From Armatimonadota bacterium (lineage in GTDB: Bacteria; Armatimonadota; UBA5829), in NCBI GenBank assembly GCA_012522555.1, contig JAAYKG010000012.1:1-33883 (forward strand): a DNA stretch of 33,883 bases, written 5' to 3'. Shown in pieces: positions 25,037 through 33,400 of this stretch (its first letter is position 1; the number at the start of each line of letters is the position of its first letter). Below the pieces are notes generated by a model. The model saw only the letters and a program-made list of their open reading frames with translations, was not told where the DNA came from and ran no database searches. Made by a program: the position numbers and the translations under genes.

Positions 25037-25990
25037 ATGAAAACAATCGGTGTCTTGACCAGCGGGGGCGATGCTCCAGGCATGAACGCCTGCATAGCAG
25101 CTATCGCTCAATCCGCGGAAGCTCGAAACTTGCATGTCCGCGGGATATTTTTGGGCTTTTCGGGTCTTGCAGAACATAATTGCATACCTGTAGGCGGCGA
25201 AATCGCCGGTCTTGCCAGAAGAGGCGGCAGTTTTCTCGGCACGTCTCGCAACGAGACGATCCAGCAGGCGATAAAGGATGAAGATTATCACCACTTGTTT
25301 GAGGCTTGCGGAATCGACGGGCTAATTGTGCTCGGCGGGGGCGGCTCTTTGCAAGCTTTGGCCGAATTCGCGGCCACCGGCGCTCCGGTCATTGGAATAC
25401 CCTGCAGCATAGACAATGATATAAGCTGCACGGACTATTGCATTGGGTTCGATTCCGCAGTAAATCGAGCGCTGCGGGCGATCGACGAAATACTGGACAC
25501 CGCGGAAAGTCTGTCGGACAGGGTGTTTTTGGTGGAGACTATGGGAGGAAACACAGGCCACATCGCGCTGGCTACGGCCTACGCCGCAGGCGCGGATGCT
25601 GTATTCATCCCGGAACAGCCTATGCCTATCGAGCGTGTTTCCCTACGGATTCGCGCAAAGATGGACATCGGCGGAACCCACGGCCTGGTTGTGTTGTGTG
25701 AGGACCAGGGCACATTTGAGATTCAACAAAAGCTGGAGGCGGCCATCGGCAAAAAGGTGCGCTTGACTGTGCTCGGGCATATTCAGCGCGGCGGCAACCC
25801 GACTTTTCTGGATCGCCGATTCGCCAGAGAGTTCGGTGAGGCTGCGGTCGATTTGATCGCATCCGGCCAAAGTTCCAAGATGATCGCGTATTCAAATGAA
25901 GCCTTACATGCCGTCCCGCTGACCGTAGAATTAGCCGCAGCCAAGCCGATTGACCTGATAAAATATCGCACAATCAATCGACTTGTATAA
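25037..25990 (+). CDS. 6-phosphofructokinase family protein with altered active-site residues
   Basis: A 317-residue, full-length PfkA-family protein. Conserved: GGDAPGMN (10-17), SIDND with the catalytic Asp126, Arg162 and LGHIQRGG with Arg251. Changed: the nucleotide/Mg motif GGDGS is GGGGS (Gly102 for Asp103 of E. coli PfkA), and MGR is MGG (Gly171 for Arg171, a fructose 6-phosphate ligand). Activity may be lost, or substrates may differ. GGGAGGGG lies upstream of the ATG. No promoter of its own is obvious, so it may depend on read-through from small RNA 2. Confidence 0.85.
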   Translation: MKTIGVLTSGGDAPGMNACIAAIAQSAEARNLHVRGIFLGFSGLAEHNCIPVGGEIAGLARRGGSFLGTSRNETIQQAIKDEDYHHLFEACGIDGLIVLGGGGSLQALAEFAATGAPVIGIPCSIDNDISCTDYCIGFDSAVNRALRAIDEILDTAESLSDRVFLVETMGGNTGHIALATAYAAGADAVFIPEQPMPIERVSLRIRAKMDIGGTHGLVVLCEDQGTFEIQQKLEAAIGKKVRLTVLGHIQRGGNPTFLDRRFAREFGEAAVDLIASGQSSKMIAYSNEALHAVPLTVELAAAKPIDLIKYRTINRLV

Positions 25991-26012
25991 TATCCACTTG
26001 GAGGCTTCCACT

Positions 26013-29000
26013 ATGCGACTCTCAGCGCTTATCTTCGCGTTGCTGATTATAGCGGCCCGGAGTCATTCGGCTTCTGCGATGATCCCGGATTCCGCAGTCA
26101 CCGACTTTGACGAGATCAGGCGATATGAGGTAGGGTTCGCATATCGCAACAAACCCGAACAGCATCTGCCTGTCGGGTGGACCGGGGCTTTTGAAGAAGA
26201 AAGCGGGGTGGCGTGCTTCAGCGACGGGATCGTCGACGGCAAAAACGCCTGGCTGCTGCACTGCCCGTGGCTGAACGGCACCGGGATCACATTCCAACAA
26301 TTTGCCTTCAGCCTCCCCAAGGTCAACAAGATCTCCCTGAGCGGGTTCACCGCTATGCGGCCGCAAGCGATAGGCAAATCCGACGGCGCAATTTTCCGAA
26401 TATACGTAAACGGCTCCAAATTGTTCGAGGAATATAGCTTAACTATCGACTGGAAGCCGTTTGAGCTTGACCTGACCCAATACGCCGGCAGAGATGCCGT
26501 CATCCGATTCGAGACCGATCCTGGACCAAAGGACAACCCAGGCTGGGATTTCACAATATGGGGTGACAGGAAATTAACTCTGGACGGATTTTATCCCAAA
26601 CCAAAAACACATCCTGGCCCACCGACTCTCGATCTTTCAAAGATGACCCCGAGGAAGCGATCGTCGGTTCCTGTCAGCGGATTCAAAGGAAAGACAAGCG
26701 TCGAACTAGCGCAAGGTGCGGCATCGCTGAAATATGTCGGCGCGGACGGGACCCTGGAATATTCGTGGCGTCCCCCGACAACCCTCAAGGATCCATTGCT
26801 GGGCAAGTTCAAACTGAGAGCGCGGATGATAGGGGATTCCCCCGTCGAACTGGACCTGGCCAACGGATCGAGGGCCTCGTGGACAGGAAATGCGGAGCTG
26901 TTGTCCAGCAAATGGTCGTCAAGCCCCGACTCGATCACCCTGACTCACGACCTGACGGTGGACGACAAGCCGGTAAAAATGACCATAACGGGACGCATCG
27001 TCGACAAAAGCCTGGTTCTTGATGTGAGCTGCAGCGCGCCGGTTATCAAGCTGCTCGACAATACAGGATGGCTGCCGGCTATGCGAGCCAACTCGGTGGT
27101 GACGCCATATTACTCCGGCCAGGTGAAATACCTGCCGCATGAGAACATCTTCGTTAACGCATTTTTGGATTGGACGGCAAGCAGCGCGTCCGCCCTCGAC
27201 AGCATCCGAGCCGGCTACTCCCAACTCACGGATGGCAGCCGCAATTTGCTTAAAGAAAGAGTTATCTATACGGCTGCCTGGCATCCGTCGGAGGTTTTGC
27301 CCTGCATCCCCAACCCGACTTCCCCGTTTATAAAAACAGTCGGCGATAAGATAGTGCTGGATATCTGGGGCGGAAAGTTTCGATATATAGCGGATCAACT
27401 GCAAGCTCTGCATTCTCTTGGAATCGACAAGTGCATTGTGTTGATCCACAACTGGCAGCGCAGCGGCTATGATAACGCGCTTCCCATGCACTATCCGGCA
27501 CAGGCGGATATGGGGGGAGACGAGGATATGAAATACCTGGTTGCGACGGCCAAAAAGCTGGGGTATCTGATCTCGCTGCACGAGAACTACGCTGATTATT
27601 ACCCCAACTACGACTTCTTTGACGTTAACGATATCGCTCAGGACGCAAAAGGAGAAAAACAGGAAGCCTGGTATAATCCCGGCACGCGAATTCAATCTTT
27701 TGCGGTCAAACCGAACGCGATAATGAGATTCGCCCATGAACAGTCGCCGGAAATCTACAAGCGCTATAGATCCAATTCCAACTATCTCGATGTTCATTCG
27801 GCAGGTGGCCCTTGGTTCCACGTGGATTTGAACGCAAAGGAACGCGGAGCCGGGATGTTTCGGCGTGTCTTCGATGCGCATAGCGAGCTTTTCGCATTCG
27901 AGCGAAAGACTTTCGGTGGACCTGTCTTCGGAGAAGGGAATGTTCACTGGTATTGGAGCGGACTGCTGGATGGAGTGGAGGCTCAGTTCGGGACCGGCTG
28001 GGGACACAAGCAGGGGCCAAGCGCTCCATTAGCTGTGGATTTCGATTTGCTGCGCATTCATCCGCTGCAGATCAACCACGGGATGGGCTATTACCAGAGG
28101 TGGGCAGACAATTTGGGTGGGGATAAAGTTCCTCCGATGCAGATGCTGGATCAATATCGAATGCAGGAGATGATCTTCGGGCATAATGGTTTTATCGGAC
28201 AATCGACGTGGGAGCTGCCGGGGTTGGTCTGGCTGGAGCATCATTTGACTACTCCCGTATCCGAAAAGCATTCCGGCGCGAAGGTGGTCGATATTCGTTA
28301 TGAAATCGGCGGCAAATGGGTGGACAGCGCGGCGGCGGCGAAGATTGGGACCTACGACAGGGTGAAGGCAGTATATTCCAACGGGCTGAAGATAACCGCA
28401 AACAACAGCACAGAGCCGATGCGTATCGGTGATCGCACTCTGCAACAGTATGGGTGGCTGGCTGAAGGCGCGGGTGTGACCGCTGGGACGTTTCTTGATG
28501 GTAACAATATTATAGACTACGCGGAGACAAAGGATTCCATCTTCGCCAATGCCCGCAGCTCCAAAGACTGGAGCTTCGCTTGGCCGCAAGAAATAACCCC
28601 TGTGGTGTCGTCTTTCAAACAAACTGCGCCTGGGGAGTTCCAAGCGACATATTCCTGGGATGTGAATGATATCCCGGATAAGGACTATCGCGCCCTTGTT
28701 CATTTCGATTATCCCGGAATATTCGACGAGGTAAGGATCGCGTGTCAGCAGGACCACAATTTCAGCACGCCTGCCAGTCAGTGGAAATCGGGGGTATTTG
28801 TCGATGGGCCATATTCGATCAAGCTGCCGGCTGATATTGAGGATGGAGATTACCCGTGGTATACGGGCCTGTTCGCCCCGGATGGACGCAGGCTGCTGTT
28901 GACTGGGGTCGACGACGGCTCTTGCAGGATACGGCTTGGAACGCTGAAGGTTAGAGATTCGGGGGCAGTGATCACATTTGAGCCGGAGACCGGTCGCGAC

Positions 29001-29288
29001 AACCAAAAAATCTACCCGAAAAACGTCAACGATCAAGCCCCGATGATAGACTTCGGCAAACTGCGAACCGACGCAAGCGTATTGCTGCGCAAAGAATCCG
29101 GGGATTGGGTGTTGCGGGTGTGGCCCGATAGACAGACAACCGTCGAGATCAGCTCAAAATCAATCAAGATGCCGAAGCAGGTGGATGCCATTGGCGGCGC
29201 GGGGCCGATCGCGCCGGAAAGCCGGGGAGATTGGTGGCGCCTGAAGGTCGGAGGAGCCACCCAATATCGTTGGAAAGACAATCAATAG
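26013..29288 (+). CDS. Large secreted protein, probable glycoside hydrolase
   Basis: A 1091-residue protein with a signal peptide (about 1-23). Residues about 50-185 form a beta-rich region resembling carbohydrate-binding jelly rolls (LDLTQYAGRDAVIRFETDP). Residues about 440-720 look like a TIM barrel (LDIWGGKF, LHENYADYYPNYDFF, YLDVHSAGGPWFH, FGGPVFGEGNVHWYW). Asp593 and Glu641 are plausible catalytic acids. The C-terminal third is beta-rich. It resembles DUF5696/GH101-like enzymes, but I cannot fix the family. GGAGG lies 8 nt before the ATG at 26013. It follows the phosphofructokinase gene by 22 nt and overlaps the convergent SIS gene by 7 nt. Confidence 0.72.
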   Translation: MRLSALIFALLIIAARSHSASAMIPDSAVTDFDEIRRYEVGFAYRNKPEQHLPVGWTGAFEEESGVACFSDGIVDGKNAWLLHCPWLNGTGITFQQFAFSLPKVNKISLSGFTAMRPQAIGKSDGAIFRIYVNGSKLFEEYSLTIDWKPFELDLTQYAGRDAVIRFETDPGPKDNPGWDFTIWGDRKLTLDGFYPKPKTHPGPPTLDLSKMTPRKRSSVPVSGFKGKTSVELAQGAASLKYVGADGTLEYSWRPPTTLKDPLLGKFKLRARMIGDSPVELDLANGSRASWTGNAELLSSKWSSSPDSITLTHDLTVDDKPVKMTITGRIVDKSLVLDVSCSAPVIKLLDNTGWLPAMRANSVVTPYYSGQVKYLPHENIFVNAFLDWTASSASALDSIRAGYSQLTDGSRNLLKERVIYTAAWHPSEVLPCIPNPTSPFIKTVGDKIVLDIWGGKFRYIADQLQALHSLGIDKCIVLIHNWQRSGYDNALPMHYPAQADMGGDEDMKYLVATAKKLGYLISLHENYADYYPNYDFFDVNDIAQDAKGEKQEAWYNPGTRIQSFAVKPNAIMRFAHEQSPEIYKRYRSNSNYLDVHSAGGPWFHVDLNAKERGAGMFRRVFDAHSELFAFERKTFGGPVFGEGNVHWYWSGLLDGVEAQFGTGWGHKQGPSAPLAVDFDLLRIHPLQINHGMGYYQRWADNLGGDKVPPMQMLDQYRMQEMIFGHNGFIGQSTWELPGLVWLEHHLTTPVSEKHSGAKVVDIRYEIGGKWVDSAAAAKIGTYDRVKAVYSNGLKITANNSTEPMRIGDRTLQQYGWLAEGAGVTAGTFLDGNNIIDYAETKDSIFANARSSKDWSFAWPQEITPVVSSFKQTAPGEFQATYSWDVNDIPDKDYRALVHFDYPGIFDEVRIACQQDHNFSTPASQWKSGVFVDGPYSIKLPADIEDGDYPWYTGLFAPDGRRLLLTGVDDGSCRIRLGTLKVRDSGAVITFEPETGRDNQKIYPKNVNDQAPMIDFGKLRTDASVLLRKESGDWVLRVWPDRQTTVEISSKSIKMPKQVDAIGGAGPIAPESRGDWWRLKVGGATQYRWKDNQ

Positions 29289-30013
29289 CCTTTCTGCTTA
29301 TATCTTTCCTGGCGTGTCTGGACATCTTCGACACCGCCGGGGGCGTTGACGCTTTTGTAGACTGTGGGAGTGATTCCGCGCTCCAAAAGAAGCTCGACAA
29401 TCCCGGCGGTAATCGCCCACATTATCGTCGCAGCCGATATTCCTGAAGCCGGGCAGACCCCTGCGTCGAGGTTCTCCAATGTGAGCATAGAATCGCCGTA
29501 AGGCGCATGGTTGTCTATCGCAAACTCAGCGGCCTCATAAAGTCGCTTGCCGGACGGGTGCAGGGAATCGAGCTTGCTGGAATATGCTATTGCGGAAATG
29601 GCGACGGTGATGACACCCATCTTGCGAGCCTGCAAGACAAGCTCCACCACCTGCTCGCTTTTTCCGGAGACGCTGCCGACAAACAACACATCCCCAGGAC
29701 GGATATTACTGCGTTTGAGCGCCAAGGCGATTGTTTCAGAGGTGAGATTAGCTTTATCGGTTTCTTTATCTCGAAATGAGTTCGGGTTGTTGACGTTCAA
29801 GCCAAAGGTAAACGGGGTCATTCCGACCAGCCCTCCGGCTCGCCCAATCAGCTCTGAGTTAAGCATGTGGCCGGTGTCGTGAATATGAATCACCCCGCCG
29901 AACTCGATGGAGTGTGCGCATATCTCGGCTATTTGCGCGATGTTATCGAATTCGGCCTGTTCAAGTTCTTTGATTTTGCCGGACAGTGCCTGGAAAAAAT
30001 CCTTTATCAGCAT
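29282..30013 (-). CDS. SIS-domain sugar isomerase-like protein
   Basis: A 243-residue single SIS domain (phosphosugar binding), with GVIHIHDTGHM and GSVSGKSEQVVELV as the sugar-phosphate loops, in the COG4821-type group related to MurNAc 6-phosphate etherase. It may isomerise, deaminate or sense an amino-sugar phosphate. GAGAGGA lies 7 nt before the ATG, and the gene overlaps the end of the kinase gene by 7 nt, so the two are co-translated. Pairing with a BadF-type kinase suggests the kinase product is its ligand. Confidence 0.82.
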   Translation of the reverse strand: MLIKDFFQALSGKIKELEQAEFDNIAQIAEICAHSIEFGGVIHIHDTGHMLNSELIGRAGGLVGMTPFTFGLNVNNPNSFRDKETDKANLTSETIALALKRSNIRPGDVLFVGSVSGKSEQVVELVLQARKMGVITVAISAIAYSSKLDSLHPSGKRLYEAAEFAIDNHAPYGDSMLTLENLDAGVCPASGISAATIMWAITAGIVELLLERGITPTVYKSVNAPGGVEDVQTRQERYKQKGY

Positions 30014-30921
30014 GTAAAATCCTCTCTTGCGACTAATCTTGCGACCGCTTCACCTGGACGTCTATCTGCAACGATAATTTTTGACGCCGGAAACTGGGGC
30101 CTCAAAACCGCTCGAATTGGGTCGACAACGGGTTTGCCTATATTGAACACCCCACCAGCCAACACGAACGGAAAGGCGTCGTGTTCATTAAAATATTTCC
30201 TCGCCACAAACGCCGCCAATTCGCCGAGGGATTCGGCGGCGGATTCTATTATTTCTTTGGAGACCTGATCTCCTGCAGCCGCTGCTTTGCTTACGCGGAC
30301 CGCGAAACCAGCTATAAACGTCTGGTTAATTTTATTATCAAAAAGTTTGCGCATAGCCCCTCGAGCGCGATCGCTGCCGAAATAATCTCGCATCTCCTGC
30401 GATAATAGCGTCTCTGGAGAGCGACCTTCCTGGGCAAGCAGCGATTTCTTGATTCCCTGCAAGCCTATATCATAAGCGCTGCCTTCGTCGCCAAAAATCG
30501 GCCCCCAGCCTCCGGCTGAAACTACACCTTTGCCGGGATCTACAGCCACACACGACGAACCCGTGCCTGCCACCAGCGCAACCCCACGCAGTTCGCGAAT
30601 ACCGGCGCGCTCAAATGCCACTGGGTATTCCGAATATGCTTTCGCCTTAACAAGAATCCCCAGCTCCGCAAATACTTGATCGGCGACAGACCCGAACGTG
30701 CAGCCCGCCTTTGCAATCATATCTGCGGAGATCCCGGCTTCTTTGAGAGCGGCTTTGATCGCGCGCTTATAAGATGCGCCTGCAGCCCGACGGGACATAA
30801 AGTTAGCATTGCATCCCCCGCCCAAACCAGCGCCGACAACATTTCCGCGCTCATCGAGAATCACGGCGTCGGTCTTGCTGCCGCCGCCGTCTATGCCAAG
30901 TATATAGGTGGTATCGGACAA
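30007..30921 (-). CDS. BadF/BadG/BcrA/BcrD-type sugar kinase (N-acetylglucosamine kinase-like)
   Basis: A 304-residue ASKHA-fold ATPase. Phosphate 1 is ILGIDGGGSKTDAVI, the central motif is VALVAGTGSS, and GGWGPIFGDEGSAYDIG is typical of N-acetylglucosamine kinases of this family. It probably phosphorylates an amino sugar. The start is TTG at 30921 with GAGGAG 5 nt upstream; a longer frame overlaps the upstream dehydrogenase gene and lacks motifs. It begins 8 nt after that gene and overlaps the SIS gene. Confidence 0.87.
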   Translation of the reverse strand: MSDTTYILGIDGGGSKTDAVILDERGNVVGAGLGGGCNANFMSRRAAGASYKRAIKAALKEAGISADMIAKAGCTFGSVADQVFAELGILVKAKAYSEYPVAFERAGIRELRGVALVAGTGSSCVAVDPGKGVVSAGGWGPIFGDEGSAYDIGLQGIKKSLLAQEGRSPETLLSQEMRDYFGSDRARGAMRKLFDNKINQTFIAGFAVRVSKAAAAGDQVSKEIIESAAESLGELAAFVARKYFNEHDAFPFVLAGGVFNIGKPVVDPIRAVLRPQFPASKIIVADRRPGEAVARLVAREDFTC

Positions 30922-30929
30922 CTTTCTCC

Positions 30930-31925
30930 TCACGCCATCGTGCGCAGCATTTGCCTGGTCACGAGGTTCTTGGGCCGCTCTCCCGCCCAAAACAGCTTCA
31001 GATCGTCGACAACGCATCTGAACATATCCCGCCTGCCGTCGGTCGTCGGCCCTGCTATATGCCCAGCGATAAACACATTAGGAAGCCGCCTGAGCGCATG
31101 ATCTTGAGGGAGCGGCTCCGGCCAGGTCACATCTAAAGCGGCCTTGAATCTGCCGGATGATAATTCACTTGCCAGCGCGTCGTGGTCTATCAAAATCCCT
31201 CTTGCGGTATTGATAAACACCGCGCCGTTGGAAATCAGCTTTAACTTGTCCGCGCCAAGCATACCCTTTGTTTCCTCGGTGATCGGCGCGTGCAGCGAGA
31301 TCACTTTAGAACTCGACAGCAATTCTTCAAGACAAACCAGCTTGATCCCCAGATCCTCCGCTGCATTCTCGCTTGCATACGGATCATAAACAATCACATT
31401 GCAGTTGAATGGGGCCAGCAATCTGAGAAACGCGCGGCCTGTGTGGCTCAGCCCTATTATGCCGACGGTTTTGCCGTAAAGGGTCTCATTTCCGGCGCAG
31501 AGAATATCATCCCACGCTCCGTGTGGCGCGCCGAACGCATACCTCGGCAGTGTTCTCATCATCGTCAGAGTGAGGGCAAGCGCAAACTCACCCACATACG
31601 TCGCCATCACCGATGCTGCGTTGGTTATCGTAACTCCGGCCTCAAATATCTCTTCACCGAAAAGATGCTTTATGCTGCCGGCAGCATGCGATATGATCCT
31701 CAGCTTTGGCGCAGCCTCCACAACGGACATATCGATCGCCGCAGATCCCCACGAAGTGATAACGGCGTCGCAATCCGCCGCCCGTTCGGCAACCTCAGCA
31801 GTGGTAAAAGCCCTGCCAAGCTCGTTGTGGATGACCTCGGCAGAGCTTTCCAGATCAGACATAATATCAGCTTGAAAAATATCGGATCGCTCCGGCACTG
31901 TGATTAAGACTCGCCTTGTGCTCAT
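30930..31925 (-). CDS. D-2-hydroxyacid dehydrogenase family protein
   Basis: A 331-residue NAD-dependent dehydrogenase related to phosphoglycerate dehydrogenase. The Rossmann motif is changed (GIIGLSHTGRAFL, with Ser-His where Gly-x is usual). INTARGILID carries the catalytic Arg region, DVTWPEPL replaces the usual DVxxxEP and keeps the Glu, and GHIAGPT keeps the catalytic His. GGAGG lies about 9 nt before the ATG. It is in line with the ferredoxin gene (30 nt upstream) and the kinase gene (8 nt downstream). Substrate unknown. Confidence 0.87.
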   Translation of the reverse strand: MSTRRVLITVPERSDIFQADIMSDLESSAEVIHNELGRAFTTAEVAERAADCDAVITSWGSAAIDMSVVEAAPKLRIISHAAGSIKHLFGEEIFEAGVTITNAASVMATYVGEFALALTLTMMRTLPRYAFGAPHGAWDDILCAGNETLYGKTVGIIGLSHTGRAFLRLLAPFNCNVIVYDPYASENAAEDLGIKLVCLEELLSSSKVISLHAPITEETKGMLGADKLKLISNGAVFINTARGILIDHDALASELSSGRFKAALDVTWPEPLPQDHALRRLPNVFIAGHIAGPTTDGRRDMFRCVVDDLKLFWAGERPKNLVTRQMLRTMA

Positions 31926-31955
31926 TTATGCGACCTCCGGGGCCGGATTTTCGTC

Positions 31956-32144
31956 TCAGTCTTCCAGTATAATCGATTCGGTCGGACAAGAATCGGCGGC
32001 TTCCCGGGCACAATCAATCTGATCCTCGGGCACGACATCCACTATCGGGAAAGCCTTGCCATCGTCGGGCATGTCGAATACTTCAGGGCAAAGCTCTACG
32101 CACAGCCCGCAAGAAATGCAATCATCGTTGATGCTGACCTTCAT
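31956..32144 (-). CDS. Single-cluster [4Fe-4S] ferredoxin
   Basis: A 62-residue electron carrier. Cys9, Cys12, Cys15 and Cys53 match the four cluster ligands of Thermotoga-type ferredoxins, and Cys19 and Cys45 match the disulfide pair of those proteins. GAGGAG lies upstream of the ATG. It sits 58 nt after selD and 30 nt before the dehydrogenase gene. Confidence 0.93.
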   Translation of the reverse strand: MKVSINDDCISCGLCVELCPEVFDMPDDGKAFPIVDVVPEDQIDCAREAADSCPTESIILED

Positions 32145-32202
32145 AATCCTATCTCCTCAGAATTGTCGGATATCAATAAGTTACAACTTGCGGTAGCGCT
32201 CG

Positions 32203-33258
32203 TCAAGGCCGCACTTGGATTTTGCAGTCTTTGTCGCTTACGATCTCCCCTATTTCAGCGGCACATATCACACCGGCATCAGCTAAAGTATGCTGTAGCG
32301 CTCGTGATTTGCCGGCAGGAACGCTGATAAGCAGCCCGCCGGATGTCTGCGCATCGCAGAGGGCAAGCTGGTCCTGTTCACTGACGTTTTCGCCCCACTC
32401 CACCGCATCCTCCGCGTTCAAATGGTCGCGATTTGTATAGGTTCCTCCAGGGGCCTCATCAAGCGCGAGCAGCTCGCGAACTCCGTCAATCAACGGCACG
32501 TCGTGTATGTGCACAACCGCTCCGACCCCGCTTGCCGCCACCATCTCATGCAGATGCCCCAGCAGCCCGAACCCGGTCACATCGGTGCAGGCATTGGCCC
32601 CGCTCTTTACTACCGCCTCGGCAGCAGCAGCGTTCAGGGTAGTCATAACCCGTATCGCTTCGGATGCGACCTCGGCTGGCGCGGCGTCGTGTTTTATTGC
32701 AGTCGTGATTATTCCGGTGCCGATTGGTTTGGTCAAAATCAGCTTGTCTCCGACTCGAGCACCCGCGTTGCTTAACACCGCGCCGGGGTTCACTATACCA
32801 AGGACGCACAAGCCGTATTTCGGCTCTGGATCGTCGATCGAATGCCCCCCTGCTATACTAACGCCGGCAGCGGCAGCCTGATCGGCTCCTCCGCGCAGTA
32901 TTTCTTCGAGAACATCCAGTGAATGCGTGCGGGATGGATACGCGACCAGATTCAAGGCGAGCACGGGCTTCGCACCCATCGCATATATATCCGATAGGGC
33001 GTTAGTTACGGCGATTCGTCCGAATTGGTAGGGATCGTCCACCACAGGGGTGAAGAAATCCGCGGTGAGTACAACCGCAACCTCATCGGATATCCTGTAT
33101 ACGGCGGCATCATCCGATGTCGACAAGCCGATAAGTACGTTCGGATCTGTGATAAGGGGCATTTGACGCAGCACCTGCGCCAGAGCCTGAGGGCTCAATT
33201 TGCACGCTCACCCAGCTCCGTGTGACAACGAAGTCAGCTTGAAATCCATTTCAGACAC
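32203..33258 (-). CDS. selD: Selenide, water dikinase SelD, selenocysteine-containing
   Basis: Makes selenophosphate from selenide and ATP. The coding frame continues upstream of the apparent start through an in-frame TGA (33210-33208) and reads LTSLSHGAG-Sec-ACKLSPQ. With the GTG start at 33258 (GGAGG 9 nt upstream), Sec17, Cys19 and Lys20 fall at the numbers of the catalytic Cys17, Cys19 and Lys20 of E. coli SelD. Total 351 residues, the normal length. The body has the ATP-binding LTADFF and GGHSIDDPEPKYG motifs. Starting at the TTG at 33198 would remove the catalytic N-terminus. Confidence 0.93.
33183..33196 (-). promoter_or_regulatory. Candidate bacterial SECIS hairpin in selD
   Basis: On the minus strand GAGCC-CTCA-GGCTC forms a 5-bp stem with a 4-nt loop, beginning 11 nt after the selenocysteine TGA. 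That is the spacing of the E. coli fdhF upper stem-loop. No bulged U is evident, so the match is one of position and shape only. Confidence 0.6.
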
Positions 33259-33311
33259 CCGGTCTCACCTCCTCGCTATATAAGTTGCAACTATGATAGC
33301 GTTACTGTGAG

Positions 33312-33330
33312 AAAAAAGCGAGCGCCCTCG
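33312..33330 (-). terminator. Possible weak terminator upstream of selD
   Basis: On the minus strand CGAG-GGCG-CTCG is followed by C and six T. The stem is only 4 bp, so this may be a weak terminator for the partial gene at the right edge. Confidence 0.3.
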
Positions 33331-33400
33331 AGAGATGACAATGAAAAGGTGACGATTCCACCGCAAAAATCGCCACCACGATACTCTTTGGCAGGCTGGG

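Noticed and set aside
26919-29036. Long open frames on the minus strand opposite the large secreted protein gene.
   Set aside because: They are shadows of a GC-rich coding strand; no motifs or ribosome-binding sites were seen.
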